Origin: Methylobacterium sp. 17Sr1-1
Lineage (GTDB): Bacteria > Pseudomonadota > Alphaproteobacteria > Rhizobiales > Beijerinckiaceae
Direction of reading: 5' to 3'
DNA: 64,000 nucleotides
NCBI RefSeq assembly: GCF_003173775.1
Contig: NZ_CP029552.1
Location: 5,025,001 to 5,089,000 of the forward strand
The notes under the pieces are model-generated. The model had not been told where the DNA came from and searched no databases. It was given only the letters and a program-made list of their open reading frames with translations. Below are positions 37,498 through 45,701 of the stretch, one piece after another (the stretch's first letter is position 1; each line of letters starts with the position of its first letter). A program made the position numbers and the translations under genes.

Positions 37498-38418
37498 TCA
37501 CCCCCCGGGCAGGAACACCTCCCGCTCCGCCTCCACCACCGCATAGATGTGCTCGGCGACCGCGCGGATGCGGGCGAGGTCGCGGCTGTCGGCGTGCATC
37601 ATCAGCCAGAAGCTGCGGGTGAGCGACACGGCGTCCGGCAGCACGCAAGTCAGATCCGGGCGCCCCGAGGCCATGAAGCAGGGCAGCACCGCGAGCCCCA
37701 GTCCCGCCACCGCCGCCTGCAACTGCGCGTTCAGGTTGGCGCTGCGCAGCCGCGCGCCGGCCCCCGGCGCGACCTGGTGCAGGTAGTCGAGCTCCGGCGA
37801 GTACAGCAATTCGTCGATGTAGCCGATGAAGCGATGCCCTTCGAGGTCGCGGCGCTCGGCGATCGGCGGGTGGCGGTCGAGATAGGCCGGGGCGGCGTAG
37901 AGCTTGAGCGTGTAGTCGGTGAGCTTGCGCCCGACGATGCGCCCCTCCGGCGGCAGGCTCAGGCCGATGGCGATGTCGGCCTCGCGCTTCGACAGGCTGA
38001 ACAGCCGGGCGGTGGCGACGAGCTCGATGTCGAGTTCCGGATGGCGCTCGATCAGCGCCGTGAGGCGGGCGGCCAGGAAGGCGCTGCCGAAGCCGTCCGG
38101 CGCGCCGATCCGCACCGTGCCGACGAGCTGCGAGCCGGCACGGCCGATCGCCGCCTCGCCGTGGATGATCGCCGATTCGATCGCGTCGGCGGTCGCGACC
38201 AGCGCGAGGCCCGCTTGCGTCGCGGTGTAGCCGGAGGCGCGGCGGTGGAAGAGCCTTTCGGAGAGGCGCCGCTCCAGCCGGTCGATTCGCCGGATCACCG
38301 TGGCGTGATCGACCCCGAGCCGCCGCGCCGCCGCCGAGACCGTGCCGGCCCGGTGTACCGCGAGCACGAAGCGGTAATCGTCCCACACGTCGCCTCTCGG
38401 CCCATCCGGTTCCCGCAT
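37498..38418 (-). CDS. LysR-family transcriptional regulator
   Basis: A 306-residue regulator. Its N-terminal winged helix-turn-helix (about residues 12-70: GTVSAAARRLGVDHATVIRR) is followed by a type-2 periplasmic-binding-like effector domain (VGTVRIGAPDGFGSAFLA). It is divergently transcribed from mmsA across 94 bp, the usual arrangement for a LysR activator of the neighbouring valine-catabolic genes. The effector is likely an intermediate of that pathway; this is inferred. Confidence 0.93.
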   Translation of the reverse strand: MREPDGPRGDVWDDYRFVLAVHRAGTVSAAARRLGVDHATVIRRIDRLERRLSERLFHRRASGYTATQAGLALVATADAIESAIIHGEAAIGRAGSQLVGTVRIGAPDGFGSAFLAARLTALIERHPELDIELVATARLFSLSKREADIAIGLSLPPEGRIVGRKLTDYTLKLYAAPAYLDRHPPIAERRDLEGHRFIGYIDELLYSPELDYLHQVAPGAGARLRSANLNAQLQAAVAGLGLAVLPCFMASGRPDLTCVLPDAVSLTRSFWLMMHADSRDLARIRAVAEHIYAVVEAEREVFLPGG

Positions 38419-38512
38419 CCGCGCACACCCGTTCCGCTCTCACGCCCCTTCCGCTATGGGGATCGCCAGGGCAAGGTGGCCCCAACACAGATCGATCCAG
38501 GGAGGATCCCTC

Positions 38513-40012
38513 ATGGCGCGCGAAGTCGGGCACTTCATCGGCGGCGAGCACGTTCCCGGCCGCTCGGGCCGGTATTCGGACATCTACCAGCCGATGACCG
38601 GCGAGGTGGTCGGGCGCCTGGCGCTGGCGAGCCAGGCCGAGATGCGCGCCGCGATCGAGAACGCCGCCAAGGCGCAGGTCGCCTGGGCCGCCACCAACCC
38701 GCAGCGCCGCGCGCGGGTGATGATGCGCTTCCTCGACCTCGTGGCGCGCGAGATGGACAGCCTCGCCGACCTGCTCGCCCGCGAGCACGGCAAGACCATC
38801 CCCGATGCCAAGGGCGACATCCAGCGCGGCGTCGAGGTGGTGGAGTTCGCCTGCGGCATCCCGCACCTGCAGAAGGGCGAGTACACGGAAGGCGCCGGCC
38901 CCGGCATCGACATCTACTCGATGCGCCAGCCGCTGGGCGTGGTCGCCGGCATCACGCCGTTCAACTTCCCGGCGATGATCCCGATGTGGAAGTTCGCCCC
39001 CGCCATCGCCTGCGGCAACGCCTTCATCCTCAAGCCCTCGGAGCGCGATCCGGGCGTGCCGATGCGGCTTGCCGAGCTGATGATCGAGGCCGGGCTCCCG
39101 GCCGGGATCCTCAACGTCGTCAACGGCGACAAGGAGGCGGTCGACGCGATCCTCGACGACGACATCATCCAGGCGGTCGGCTTCGTCGGCTCGTCCGACA
39201 TCGCCCAGTACGTCTATGCAAGGGCGACCGCGACGGGCAAGCGCGCCCAGTGCTTCGGCGGCGCCAAGAACCACATGATCATCATGCCCGACGCCGACAT
39301 GGACCAAGCCGTCGACGCCCTGATGGGCGCCGGCTACGGCTCGGCCGGCGAGCGCTGCATGGCGGTCTCGGTGGCGGTGCCGGTCGGCGAGAAGACCGCC
39401 GACGCCCTGATGAGCAAGCTGATCCCGCGGGTCGAGAGCCTGAAGATCGGCCCCTCGACCGATCCGAGCGCCGATTACGGCCCGCTGGTCACCAGGGCGG
39501 CGCTCGAGCGGGTGCGCAACTACGTCGAGATCGGCGTGCGTGAAGGCGCCAAGCTCGCGGTCGACGGCCGGGCCTTCAAGATGCAGGGCTACGAGAACGG
39601 CTTCTACATGGGCGGCTGCCTGTTCGACCACGTGACGCCGGAGATGCGGATCTACAAGGAAGAGATTTTTGGGCCCGTGCTGTCGGTGGTGCGGGCCAAG
39701 GACTACGCCGAGGCGCTGCGGCTCCCCAACGAGCACGAATACGGCAACGGCGTCGCGATCTTCACCCGCGACGGCGATGCGGCCCGCGACTTCGCCGCCA
39801 AGGTGCAGGTCGGCATGGTCGGCATCAACGTGCCGATCCCGGTGCCGCTGGCCTACTACACCTTCGGCGGCTGGAAGCGCTCGGGCTTCGGCGACCTCAA
39901 CCAGCACGGGCCGGACGCCGTGCGCTTCTACACCAAGACCAAGACGGTCACCCAGCGCTGGCCGTCGGGGGTGAAGGAAGGCGCGCAGTTCTCGATGCCG
40001 GTGATGCAGTAA
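38513..40012 (+). CDS. mmsA: Methylmalonate-semialdehyde dehydrogenase (CoA-acylating)
   Basis: Converts methylmalonate semialdehyde to propionyl-CoA in valine and myo-inositol breakdown, 499 residues. It has the MMSDH-type N-terminus (HFIGGEHVPGRSGRYSDIYQ), ITPFNFPAMIPMW and the catalytic GERCMAVSVAV with Cys near residue 282. Unlike hydrolytic ALDHs, the usual general-base Glu region reads FGGAKNHM, as expected for the CoA-dependent enzyme. ATG 38513 has GGAGG 8-9 nt upstream. It is followed by acyl-CoA dehydrogenase and mmsB, so the valine branch is nearly complete. Confidence 0.95.
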   Translation: MAREVGHFIGGEHVPGRSGRYSDIYQPMTGEVVGRLALASQAEMRAAIENAAKAQVAWAATNPQRRARVMMRFLDLVAREMDSLADLLAREHGKTIPDAKGDIQRGVEVVEFACGIPHLQKGEYTEGAGPGIDIYSMRQPLGVVAGITPFNFPAMIPMWKFAPAIACGNAFILKPSERDPGVPMRLAELMIEAGLPAGILNVVNGDKEAVDAILDDDIIQAVGFVGSSDIAQYVYARATATGKRAQCFGGAKNHMIIMPDADMDQAVDALMGAGYGSAGERCMAVSVAVPVGEKTADALMSKLIPRVESLKIGPSTDPSADYGPLVTRAALERVRNYVEIGVREGAKLAVDGRAFKMQGYENGFYMGGCLFDHVTPEMRIYKEEIFGPVLSVVRAKDYAEALRLPNEHEYGNGVAIFTRDGDAARDFAAKVQVGMVGINVPIPVPLAYYTFGGWKRSGFGDLNQHGPDAVRFYTKTKTVTQRWPSGVKEGAQFSMPVMQ

Positions 40013-40029
40013 GCGGCCCGGGTTTCCTC

Positions 40030-40232
40030 CTCTCCCCGCGGGCGGGGAGAGGGCCGAGCCCTCGTTCAGAGGGTGCGGCAAGCTGCGAACCGCAGGTTCG
40101 CCGCGAGGGTGAGGGGGTCTCTCCGGAGGAGTCTCATTCGTCGAGACCCCCTCACCCTCGCTTCGGCTGCGCCGACGCTCGTCGCTTGCACGACAAGGTG
40201 CAAGCGACCCTCTCCCTGCCCGCGGGGAGAGG
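40030..40232. repeat. GC-rich palindromic repeat, family D, copy 1
   Basis: The ends are CTCTCCCCGC-GG-GCGGGGAGAG (40030-40051) and a similar hairpin at about 40209-40232. In the centre 40104-40121 pairs perfectly with 40143-40160 (18-bp stem GAGGGTGAGGGGGTCTC). It lies between mmsA and the acyl-CoA dehydrogenase. A related hairpin is at 49981-50034. It probably works as an intergenic RNA hairpin or attenuator in the operon. Confidence 0.8.
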
Positions 40233-40293
40233 AGACACCCGTGCCATGTCCGGCCGGACAAAATACCAAATCCGGGCAGGAGGAACCGCCGCC

Positions 40294-41436
40294 ATGACCC
40301 TGTTCACCCTGCCCGAGGACCAGATCGCCATCCGCGACATGGCGCGCAGCTTCGCGGCCGAGCGGATCGCGCCGCACGCCCTCGACTGGGACGAGCGCAA
40401 GCATTTCCCTCTCGACGTGCTGCGGGAGGCCGCCGCCCTCGGCATGGGCGGCATCTATATTTCGGAGGAGCATGGCGGATCGGGCCTGACCCGGCTCGAT
40501 GCCGCCCTGATCTTCGAGGCACTGAGCCTCGGCTGCCCGACCGTCGCGGCGTTCCTGTCGATCCACAACATGGCCGCCTGGATGATCGACAGGTTCGGCT
40601 CCGCGGCCCAGCGCGAGCGCTTCCTGCCGGCACTCTGCCGGATGGACACGGTCGCCGCCTACTGCCTGACCGAGCCGGGCTCGGGGTCGGACGCTGCCGC
40701 GCTCCGCACCACCGCCCGGCGGGAGGGCGATACTTACGTCGTCAACGGCGCCAAGCAGTTCATCTCGGGCGCCGGTGCCGCCGATGTCTACGTCACGATG
40801 GTGCGCACCGGCGAGGCGGGGCCGAAGGGCATCTCGACCCTGGTCGTGCCCTCCGACGCGCCCGGTCTGTCCTTCGGGCCCAACGAGCGCAAGATGGGCT
40901 GGAACGCCCAGCCGACCCGGGCCGTGATCTTCGAGGAATGCCGGGTGCCGGTCGAGAACCGCCTCGGCGAGGAGGGGATCGGCTTTCGCATCGCCATGGC
41001 GGGGCTCGACGGCGGCCGGCTCAACATCGGCGCCTGCTCCCTCGGCGGGGCGCAGGCGGCCCTCGACAAGAGCCTGGCCTACATGGCCGAGCGCAAGGCC
41101 TTCGGGCAGCGCCTCGATGCGTTCCAGGCGCTGCAATTCCGCCTCGCCGACATGGCGACGGAGCTGGAGGCCGCCCGGGCGCTCCTCTACGGCGCCGCCG
41201 CCGCCCTCGACCGCAAGGACCCGGACGCCACCCAGCGCTCGGCGATGGCCAAGCGCTTCGCCACGGATACCGGCTTCCGGGTCGCCAACGAGGCGCTGCA
41301 GCTCCACGGCGGCTACGGCTACCTCTCGGAATACGGGGTGGAGAAGATCGTCCGCGACCTGCGGGTGCACCAGATCCTGGAGGGCACCAACGAGATCATG
41401 CGGGTGATCGTGGCGCGGGGACTGGTGGGGAATTGA
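40294..41436 (+). CDS. Acyl-CoA dehydrogenase (isobutyryl-CoA dehydrogenase type)
   Basis: FAD-dependent acyl-CoA dehydrogenase of 380 residues. The family signatures AYCLTEPGSGSDAAAL and LQLHGGYGYLSEYGVEKIVRD, with a C-terminal QILEGTNEIMR, are present. The catalytic Glu of this subfamily lies in LEGTNE. Being between mmsA and mmsB, it most likely oxidises isobutyryl-CoA to methacrylyl-CoA. ATG 40294 follows GGAGGAA. Confidence 0.93.
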   Translation: MTLFTLPEDQIAIRDMARSFAAERIAPHALDWDERKHFPLDVLREAAALGMGGIYISEEHGGSGLTRLDAALIFEALSLGCPTVAAFLSIHNMAAWMIDRFGSAAQRERFLPALCRMDTVAAYCLTEPGSGSDAAALRTTARREGDTYVVNGAKQFISGAGAADVYVTMVRTGEAGPKGISTLVVPSDAPGLSFGPNERKMGWNAQPTRAVIFEECRVPVENRLGEEGIGFRIAMAGLDGGRLNIGACSLGGAQAALDKSLAYMAERKAFGQRLDAFQALQFRLADMATELEAARALLYGAAAALDRKDPDATQRSAMAKRFATDTGFRVANEALQLHGGYGYLSEYGVEKIVRDLRVHQILEGTNEIMRVIVARGLVGN

Positions 41437-41480
41437 GGATCGGTTTGATCGCAGCCTTGGTGCCACGGAAAGATGGTCGT

Positions 41481-41507
41481 CCCACCGCGACCTCAGGATG
41501 AGGTCGC
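41481..41507. repeat. Short palindromic repeat, family C variant
   Basis: GCGACCTCA-GGA-TGAGGTCGC at 41487-41507 is a perfect 9-bp hairpin preceded by CCCACC. It matches the terminal motif of the element at 33881-34016. It is located between the acyl-CoA dehydrogenase and mmsB. Confidence 0.75.
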
Positions 41508-41609
41508 GTCTTGGAAAGGTCGCCCTTGCTGTCGCGCCGACATCCTGGCGGCGTCTCGCAAGTTGCATCTCTCTCACAGAACAGAATCCAGCAGAGGAAA
41601 CGCTGAGCC

Positions 41610-42497
41610 ATGACGCAGATCGCCTTCCTGGGCCTCGGCAACATGGGCGGCCCGATGGCCGCCAACCTCGTGGCGGCGGGGCACGCGGTGACCGGCTTCG
41701 ACCTGATGCCGGAGGCGCTCGACGCCGCCCGCGCCGCCGGACTCGCGGTGGCGGAAAGCGCCGAAGCCGCGGTGGCGGGGGCCGAGATCGTCGTCACCAT
41801 GCTGCCGGCGGGGCGTCACGTGCTGACGGTCTACGACGCGGTGCTGCCGCACGTGGCCCACGGCGCCCTGCTGATCGACTGCTCGACCATCGACGTCGCC
41901 AGCGCCCGGGGGGCGCACGAGAAGGCGGAGGCGCGCGGCCTCGCCAGCCTCGACGCCCCCGTCTCCGGCGGTGTCGGCGGCGCCAAGGCCGCGACCCTGA
42001 CCTTCATGGCCGGCGGCACGCCGGACGCCTTCGCCCGGGCCGAGCCGGTCCTCGCGAAGATGGGCCGCAAGGTCGTGCATTGCGGCGAGGCCGGCGCCGG
42101 TCAGGCAGCCAAGATCTGCAACAACATGATCCTCGGCATCTCGATGATCGGCGTCGCCGAGGCCTTCGTGCTGGCGGAAAAGCTCGGCCTGTCGCACCAG
42201 GCCCTGTTCGACGTCGCCTCGACCTCCTCGGGCCAATGCTGGTCGCTCACCACCTACTGCCCGGTCCCCGGCCCGGTCCCGGCCTCGCCCGCCAACAACG
42301 ACTACAAGCCGGGCTTCGCCGCCGCCCTGATGCTGAAGGACCTGCGCCTCGCCCAGGAGGCCGCCGCGGGCGCCGGGGCCGCGACGCCCCTCGGCGCGCA
42401 TGCCGAGGCGATCTACGCCGCCTTCGAGGCGGCGGGGCAGGGGGGCACCGACTTCTCGGGGATCATCCGGCATCTGCGGGAGGAGGGGCGGGAATAA
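41610..42497 (+). CDS. mmsB: 3-hydroxyisobutyrate dehydrogenase
   Basis: NAD-dependent oxidation of 3-hydroxyisobutyrate to methylmalonate semialdehyde, the substrate of MmsA, 295 residues. The Rossmann motif GLGNMGGPMAANL is at residues 8-20; the substrate loop DAPVSGGVGGAKAATLTFMAGG and the catalytic Lys region AAKICNNMILGISM are present. The ribosome site AGAGGAAA precedes ATG 41610. It closes the valine-catabolic set begun by mmsA. Confidence 0.95.
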   Translation: MTQIAFLGLGNMGGPMAANLVAAGHAVTGFDLMPEALDAARAAGLAVAESAEAAVAGAEIVVTMLPAGRHVLTVYDAVLPHVAHGALLIDCSTIDVASARGAHEKAEARGLASLDAPVSGGVGGAKAATLTFMAGGTPDAFARAEPVLAKMGRKVVHCGEAGAGQAAKICNNMILGISMIGVAEAFVLAEKLGLSHQALFDVASTSSGQCWSLTTYCPVPGPVPASPANNDYKPGFAAALMLKDLRLAQEAAAGAGAATPLGAHAEAIYAAFEAAGQGGTDFSGIIRHLREEGRE

Positions 42498-42576
42498 GAC
42501 GATCGCGCCGCCGCGACGAGTCGCAGTGTTCGCGGGGGACCTTGAGGGCGCCCCGTCCGCGCGCTAAGGATAGCTC

Positions 42577-42648
42577 ATGCGTCCGCTCTTCGCCCCGACC
42601 CTGCGAATGACCCGGCCCGACCGCGCGAGATCCGGCCGGAGAGGGTGA
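42577..42648 (+). CDS. Candidate leader peptide upstream of methionyl-tRNA synthetase
   Basis: A 23-codon open frame with a good ribosome site (AAGGAT, 5-6 nt before ATG 42577), ending 40 nt before the terminator-like hairpin at 42688. It has two Met codons (1 and 11) and seven Arg codons. The position fits translation-controlled attenuation of the synthetase gene, but it is not Met-rich as a classic leader would be. Low confidence that it is translated. Confidence 0.3.
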   Translation: MRPLFAPTLRMTRPDRARSGRRG

Positions 42649-42687
42649 GCGCGCGTCAGCGCGAGACAGGCGAGAGCGCCGGACCCG

Positions 42688-42718
42688 AGCCCTTCCGTGC
42701 CGAGCGGGAGGGCTTTTT
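42688..42718 (+). terminator. Intrinsic terminator / attenuator hairpin before the MetRS gene
   Basis: AGCCCTTCC (42688-42696) pairs with GGGAGGGCT (42706-42714) around a 9-nt loop and runs directly into TTTTT. It lies 50 nt before ATG 42769 and 190 nt past the mmsB stop. Flanking 42677-42687 and 42727-42737 can pair over 11 bp (one G-U) around it. It may end the mmsB transcript, or control read-through into the synthetase gene. Confidence 0.75.
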
Positions 42719-42768
42719 CATCAGCACGGGTTCGGCGCGTCCCTCGTCTTTCGCATCGGACGCTCCCC

Positions 42769-44442
42769 ATGTCGCACCGCATCCTCATCACCAGCGCGCT
42801 GCCCTACGTCAGCGGCGCCAAGCATCTCGGCAACCTCGTCGGCTCGCTCCTGCCGGCCGACGTCCATGCCCGCTTCCACCGTCAGATCGGCAGCGAGGTG
42901 CTGTTCGTCTGCGCCACCGACGAGCACGGCACGCCGACTGAACTCGCTGCGGCGCAGGCAGGCCTCGCGCCGCGCGCCTTCTGCGACGGCGAGCATGCGC
43001 GGCAGGCGGCGATCTACCGACGCTTCGGTCTGAGCTTCGACCATTTCGGCCGCTCCTCCGCGCCATCCAACCACGCGCTGACCCAGCACTTCTACCGACG
43101 CCTCGACGAGGCCGGGCTGATCGCCGAGCGGAGCGTGCCGCAGATCTGGTCGCCCACGGATAACCGCTACCTGCCCGATCGATACGTCCGCGGCACCTGT
43201 CCCCATTGCGGCGACCCGGACGCGCGGGGCGACCAGTGCGAGGCCTGCGGCACCCTGCTCGACCCCGTCGAGCTGATCGCGCCGCGCTCGGCTTTGTCGG
43301 GGGACACACGGCTGGAACTGCGCGAGAGCCGCCACCTGTTCCTGCGGCAATCGGCACTGAGGGAGCGCCTGAACGACTGGCTTGATACCCGCTCGGGCTG
43401 GCCGCCCTTCGTCGTCTCCCTCGCGCGGAGCTGGCTGACCGCCGACCTTAAGGACCGCTGCATCACCCGCGACCTCTCCTGGGGTGTGCCGGTGCCGCGG
43501 CCCGGCTTCGAGGGGAAGGTATTCTACGTCTGGTTCGACGCGCCCATCGCCTACATTGCCGCCACGCAGGACTGGGCCGCCGACCAGGGTCGCGACTGGC
43601 GCGACTGGTGGTGGGGCGAGTCTGCCGGGACCGGCCGCATCGTCCAGTTCCTGGGTAAGGACAATGTGCCGTTCCACACGGTGAGTTTTCCCGCCACGCT
43701 GATCGGCTCCGGCGAGCCGTGGCGCACGGCGGACGTGATCAAGGGCCTTCACTGGCTCACCCACGAGGGCGGCAAGTTCTCGACCAGCCGGGGGCGCGGC
43801 CTCTCCTGCGAGGCGGCGCTCGACGCGCTGCCCGCCGATCTCTGGCGCTGGTGGCTGATCGCGAATGCTCCCGAGGGAGCCGATGCGGATTTCCGCGCGG
43901 AAAGGTTCGTGGCGGACGTGAGCAAGGATCTCGCCGACGTCTTCGGCAACCTCGTCCAGCGGGTGGCCCGCTTCGCGGCGACGGCGTTCGACGGCGAGGT
44001 CCCGACGGGGGCTGAGCCCGGTCCGGCCGAGCGCTCGCTCGCCGCTGAGGCCGCCTCGCAGGTGGCCGCGATTCGCGCGCATCACGAGGCGCGGGAGTTC
44101 CGGCGCGCGGCGGCCGAGACGCGGGCGCTCTGGGCCCGGGCGAATGCCTACGTCCAGGCAGCCGCGCCCTGGTCGGAGCTCCGGCACGACCGCGCGCGGG
44201 CGGCCCTCGTCACCCGTGTCGCCCTCGATCTCATCGCGATCGGTGCCACCGTGGCCTGGAGCATCGTCCCGAGCCTCGCGGCGTCGGCCATCTCGGCGGT
44301 CGGTGGGGAGGTCGCGGGCGCACCGGAATGGCCCGGGGACGTCGAGCGCCGGATCCTGGACGATCGGGGTGGGGAGACGAGGCGTGTGGGGCTCTTCGCG
44401 CCGATCACGAAGGTTCGCGTCGAGGATATCGGTGCGGCGTGA
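42769..44442 (+). CDS. metG: Methionyl-tRNA synthetase, zinc-binding type, possibly a second copy
   Basis: Class I synthetase charging tRNA-Met, 557 residues. The HIGH-like signature is KHLGN near residue 19 (ALPYVSGAKHLGNL), and the KMSKS loop is replaced by KFSTSRG near residue 336. A single zinc knuckle CPHC...CEAC is at about 144-162, and the C-terminal anticodon-binding helical bundle follows. The extra tRNA-binding domain of long MetG enzymes is missing. Codon use is slightly less GC3-biased than its neighbours. It could be the only MetRS or an acquired second one; the window cannot tell. It stands alone behind a structured leader. Confidence 0.9.
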   Translation: MSHRILITSALPYVSGAKHLGNLVGSLLPADVHARFHRQIGSEVLFVCATDEHGTPTELAAAQAGLAPRAFCDGEHARQAAIYRRFGLSFDHFGRSSAPSNHALTQHFYRRLDEAGLIAERSVPQIWSPTDNRYLPDRYVRGTCPHCGDPDARGDQCEACGTLLDPVELIAPRSALSGDTRLELRESRHLFLRQSALRERLNDWLDTRSGWPPFVVSLARSWLTADLKDRCITRDLSWGVPVPRPGFEGKVFYVWFDAPIAYIAATQDWAADQGRDWRDWWWGESAGTGRIVQFLGKDNVPFHTVSFPATLIGSGEPWRTADVIKGLHWLTHEGGKFSTSRGRGLSCEAALDALPADLWRWWLIANAPEGADADFRAERFVADVSKDLADVFGNLVQRVARFAATAFDGEVPTGAEPGPAERSLAAEAASQVAAIRAHHEAREFRRAAAETRALWARANAYVQAAAPWSELRHDRARAALVTRVALDLIAIGATVAWSIVPSLAASAISAVGGEVAGAPEWPGDVERRILDDRGGETRRVGLFAPITKVRVEDIGAA

Positions 44443-44544
44443 TGATGACTGGTGAGGCTAACACAGCCGTTGCCGTGCCGGATCGGACTTCCCGTCCGGC
44501 CCGGTCGAGCGATCGGTTCAATCGATCGGGGCGCTGACCACGAC

Positions 44545-44579
44545 TAAAAACGGCCGCCGGGCATCTGCCCCGCGGCCGT
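44545..44579 (-). terminator. Intrinsic terminator of the porin gene
   Basis: ACGGCCGC (44550-44557) pairs with GCGGCCGT (44572-44579), with an inner GGGCA/TGCCC pair. On the minus strand it is followed by a TTTTT tract (44545-44550). It lies 54 nt past the stop of the minus-strand porin and between two convergent genes. Confidence 0.85.
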
Positions 44580-44632
44580 CGAGAGAGGCGGGCCGGTTCG
44601 GCCCGCCGATATCGGCTCAGCTGATCCGAGGA

Positions 44633-45541
44633 TCAGAGGCCGTTGAACTTGTAGCTGAACCCGGCGCGGACGAGGTTGCCCTCGGTGGTGAAGCGCGAGG
44701 TGTAGGAGCCGCGCGGCTGCGCGGCGGCGGCCACCGTGAGGCCGGTGTTGTTCACCTGCACGTTGCGGCTGCCGAGGTCGTAATGCAGGTACTCGGCCTT
44801 GATCGTCACCGCCTGGGACTGGATGCCCAGCAGGCCCAGCAGGCTGTAGCGGGCCAGGAACGAGTCGGTCGGCAGGGCGTACTCGATGCCGCCGCCATAG
44901 GCGTAGCCGGTCGCGATGTCGTTGTAGCGGCCGGTATAGGCGAGCGCGAGCGGCGGGGTGGCGCCGGCCGTGGTGTAGAAGTTGGCGCGGTAATCGACGC
45001 CGCCATAGGCGAAGCCGCCCATGCCGTAGACGAAGACGCGGTCGAAGGCGTAGCCGGCGCGGCCGACGACGGTGCCGAGCCAGGACAGCTCCTGACGGAA
45101 GGCGCTCGGGTCGGAGAAGCCGTTATTCGCGGCGAGCTGCGGGCCGAGGTAGAAGGTGTTCTTGTGGATGTCGGTCCAGGCCCAGTCGGCCTGGACGCCG
45201 ACCACGAAGCCCGAGCCCGGCGTGAACTGGTAGTTGTAGCCGAAGCCGCCGCCGATATTGGCGAGGCCGTCCTGCTCGTTGCGCACCACCGGCGGGCGAC
45301 GCAGGGTCGCGACGTTGCCGATCGTGTTGGTCGGCGTGACGTCGTTGCCGATCGTGGTGATGCGCTGGCGGTCGGTGAAGGTGTAGTCGGTGTGCAGGCC
45401 GGCATAGAAGCCGGTCCAGGTGAAGACCGGCACCGGCGTGAAGACCGGCGGCGGGGCGACGCGGCGCGGCAGGTCCGCGGCCGAGGCCGCCCCGGCGAGG
45501 AGCGACGTCGCGGCGCCGGCGAGCATGAACTTCTTGAGCAC
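44633..45541 (-). CDS. Outer-membrane beta-barrel porin family protein
   Basis: A 302-residue outer-membrane protein of the alphaproteobacterial Omp25/Omp31-like family. A signal peptide (LKKFMLAGAATSLLAGAASA) precedes ADLPRRVAPPPVF, a recurring mature N-terminus in Rhizobiales. Then WTGFYAGLHTDY and alternating amphipathic strands (FVYGMGGFAYGGVDYRAN) end with the terminal aromatic motif GFSYKFNGL. GTG 45541 is chosen because it gives the complete signal peptide; its ribosome site is poor. It has its own terminator and is likely abundant. Confidence 0.9.
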   Translation of the reverse strand: MLKKFMLAGAATSLLAGAASAADLPRRVAPPPVFTPVPVFTWTGFYAGLHTDYTFTDRQRITTIGNDVTPTNTIGNVATLRRPPVVRNEQDGLANIGGGFGYNYQFTPGSGFVVGVQADWAWTDIHKNTFYLGPQLAANNGFSDPSAFRQELSWLGTVVGRAGYAFDRVFVYGMGGFAYGGVDYRANFYTTAGATPPLALAYTGRYNDIATGYAYGGGIEYALPTDSFLARYSLLGLLGIQSQAVTIKAEYLHYDLGSRNVQVNNTGLTVAAAAQPRGSYTSRFTTEGNLVRAGFSYKFNGL

Positions 45542-45701
45542 TGGAGGACGCCCCGGTTGAGCGAAATTGTGGCCGCAGGCTAGCTTGAGCGTGACCGGAC
45601 GCCTATGACCGCCGTGCCACACCTGGCGGTCGACCGGCCAAGTTTCCGAATTTTTTCCGTGCGCTGCCGCACAGGGCGGCCAGCAGAGTGCGAGGCGACC
45701 T

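Noticed and set aside
42498..42768. T-box or SAM riboswitch before the MetRS gene
   Set aside because: No T-box sequence or specifier loop and no recognisable SAM motif; only the terminator hairpin and enclosing helix are supported.
45542..45701. Possible cobalamin riboswitch before cobQ
   Set aside because: A 7-bp hairpin GACCGCC/GGCGGTC (45607-45631) and a GCCAC stretch are present, but the B12 box and multi-arm core are missing and the region is too short.
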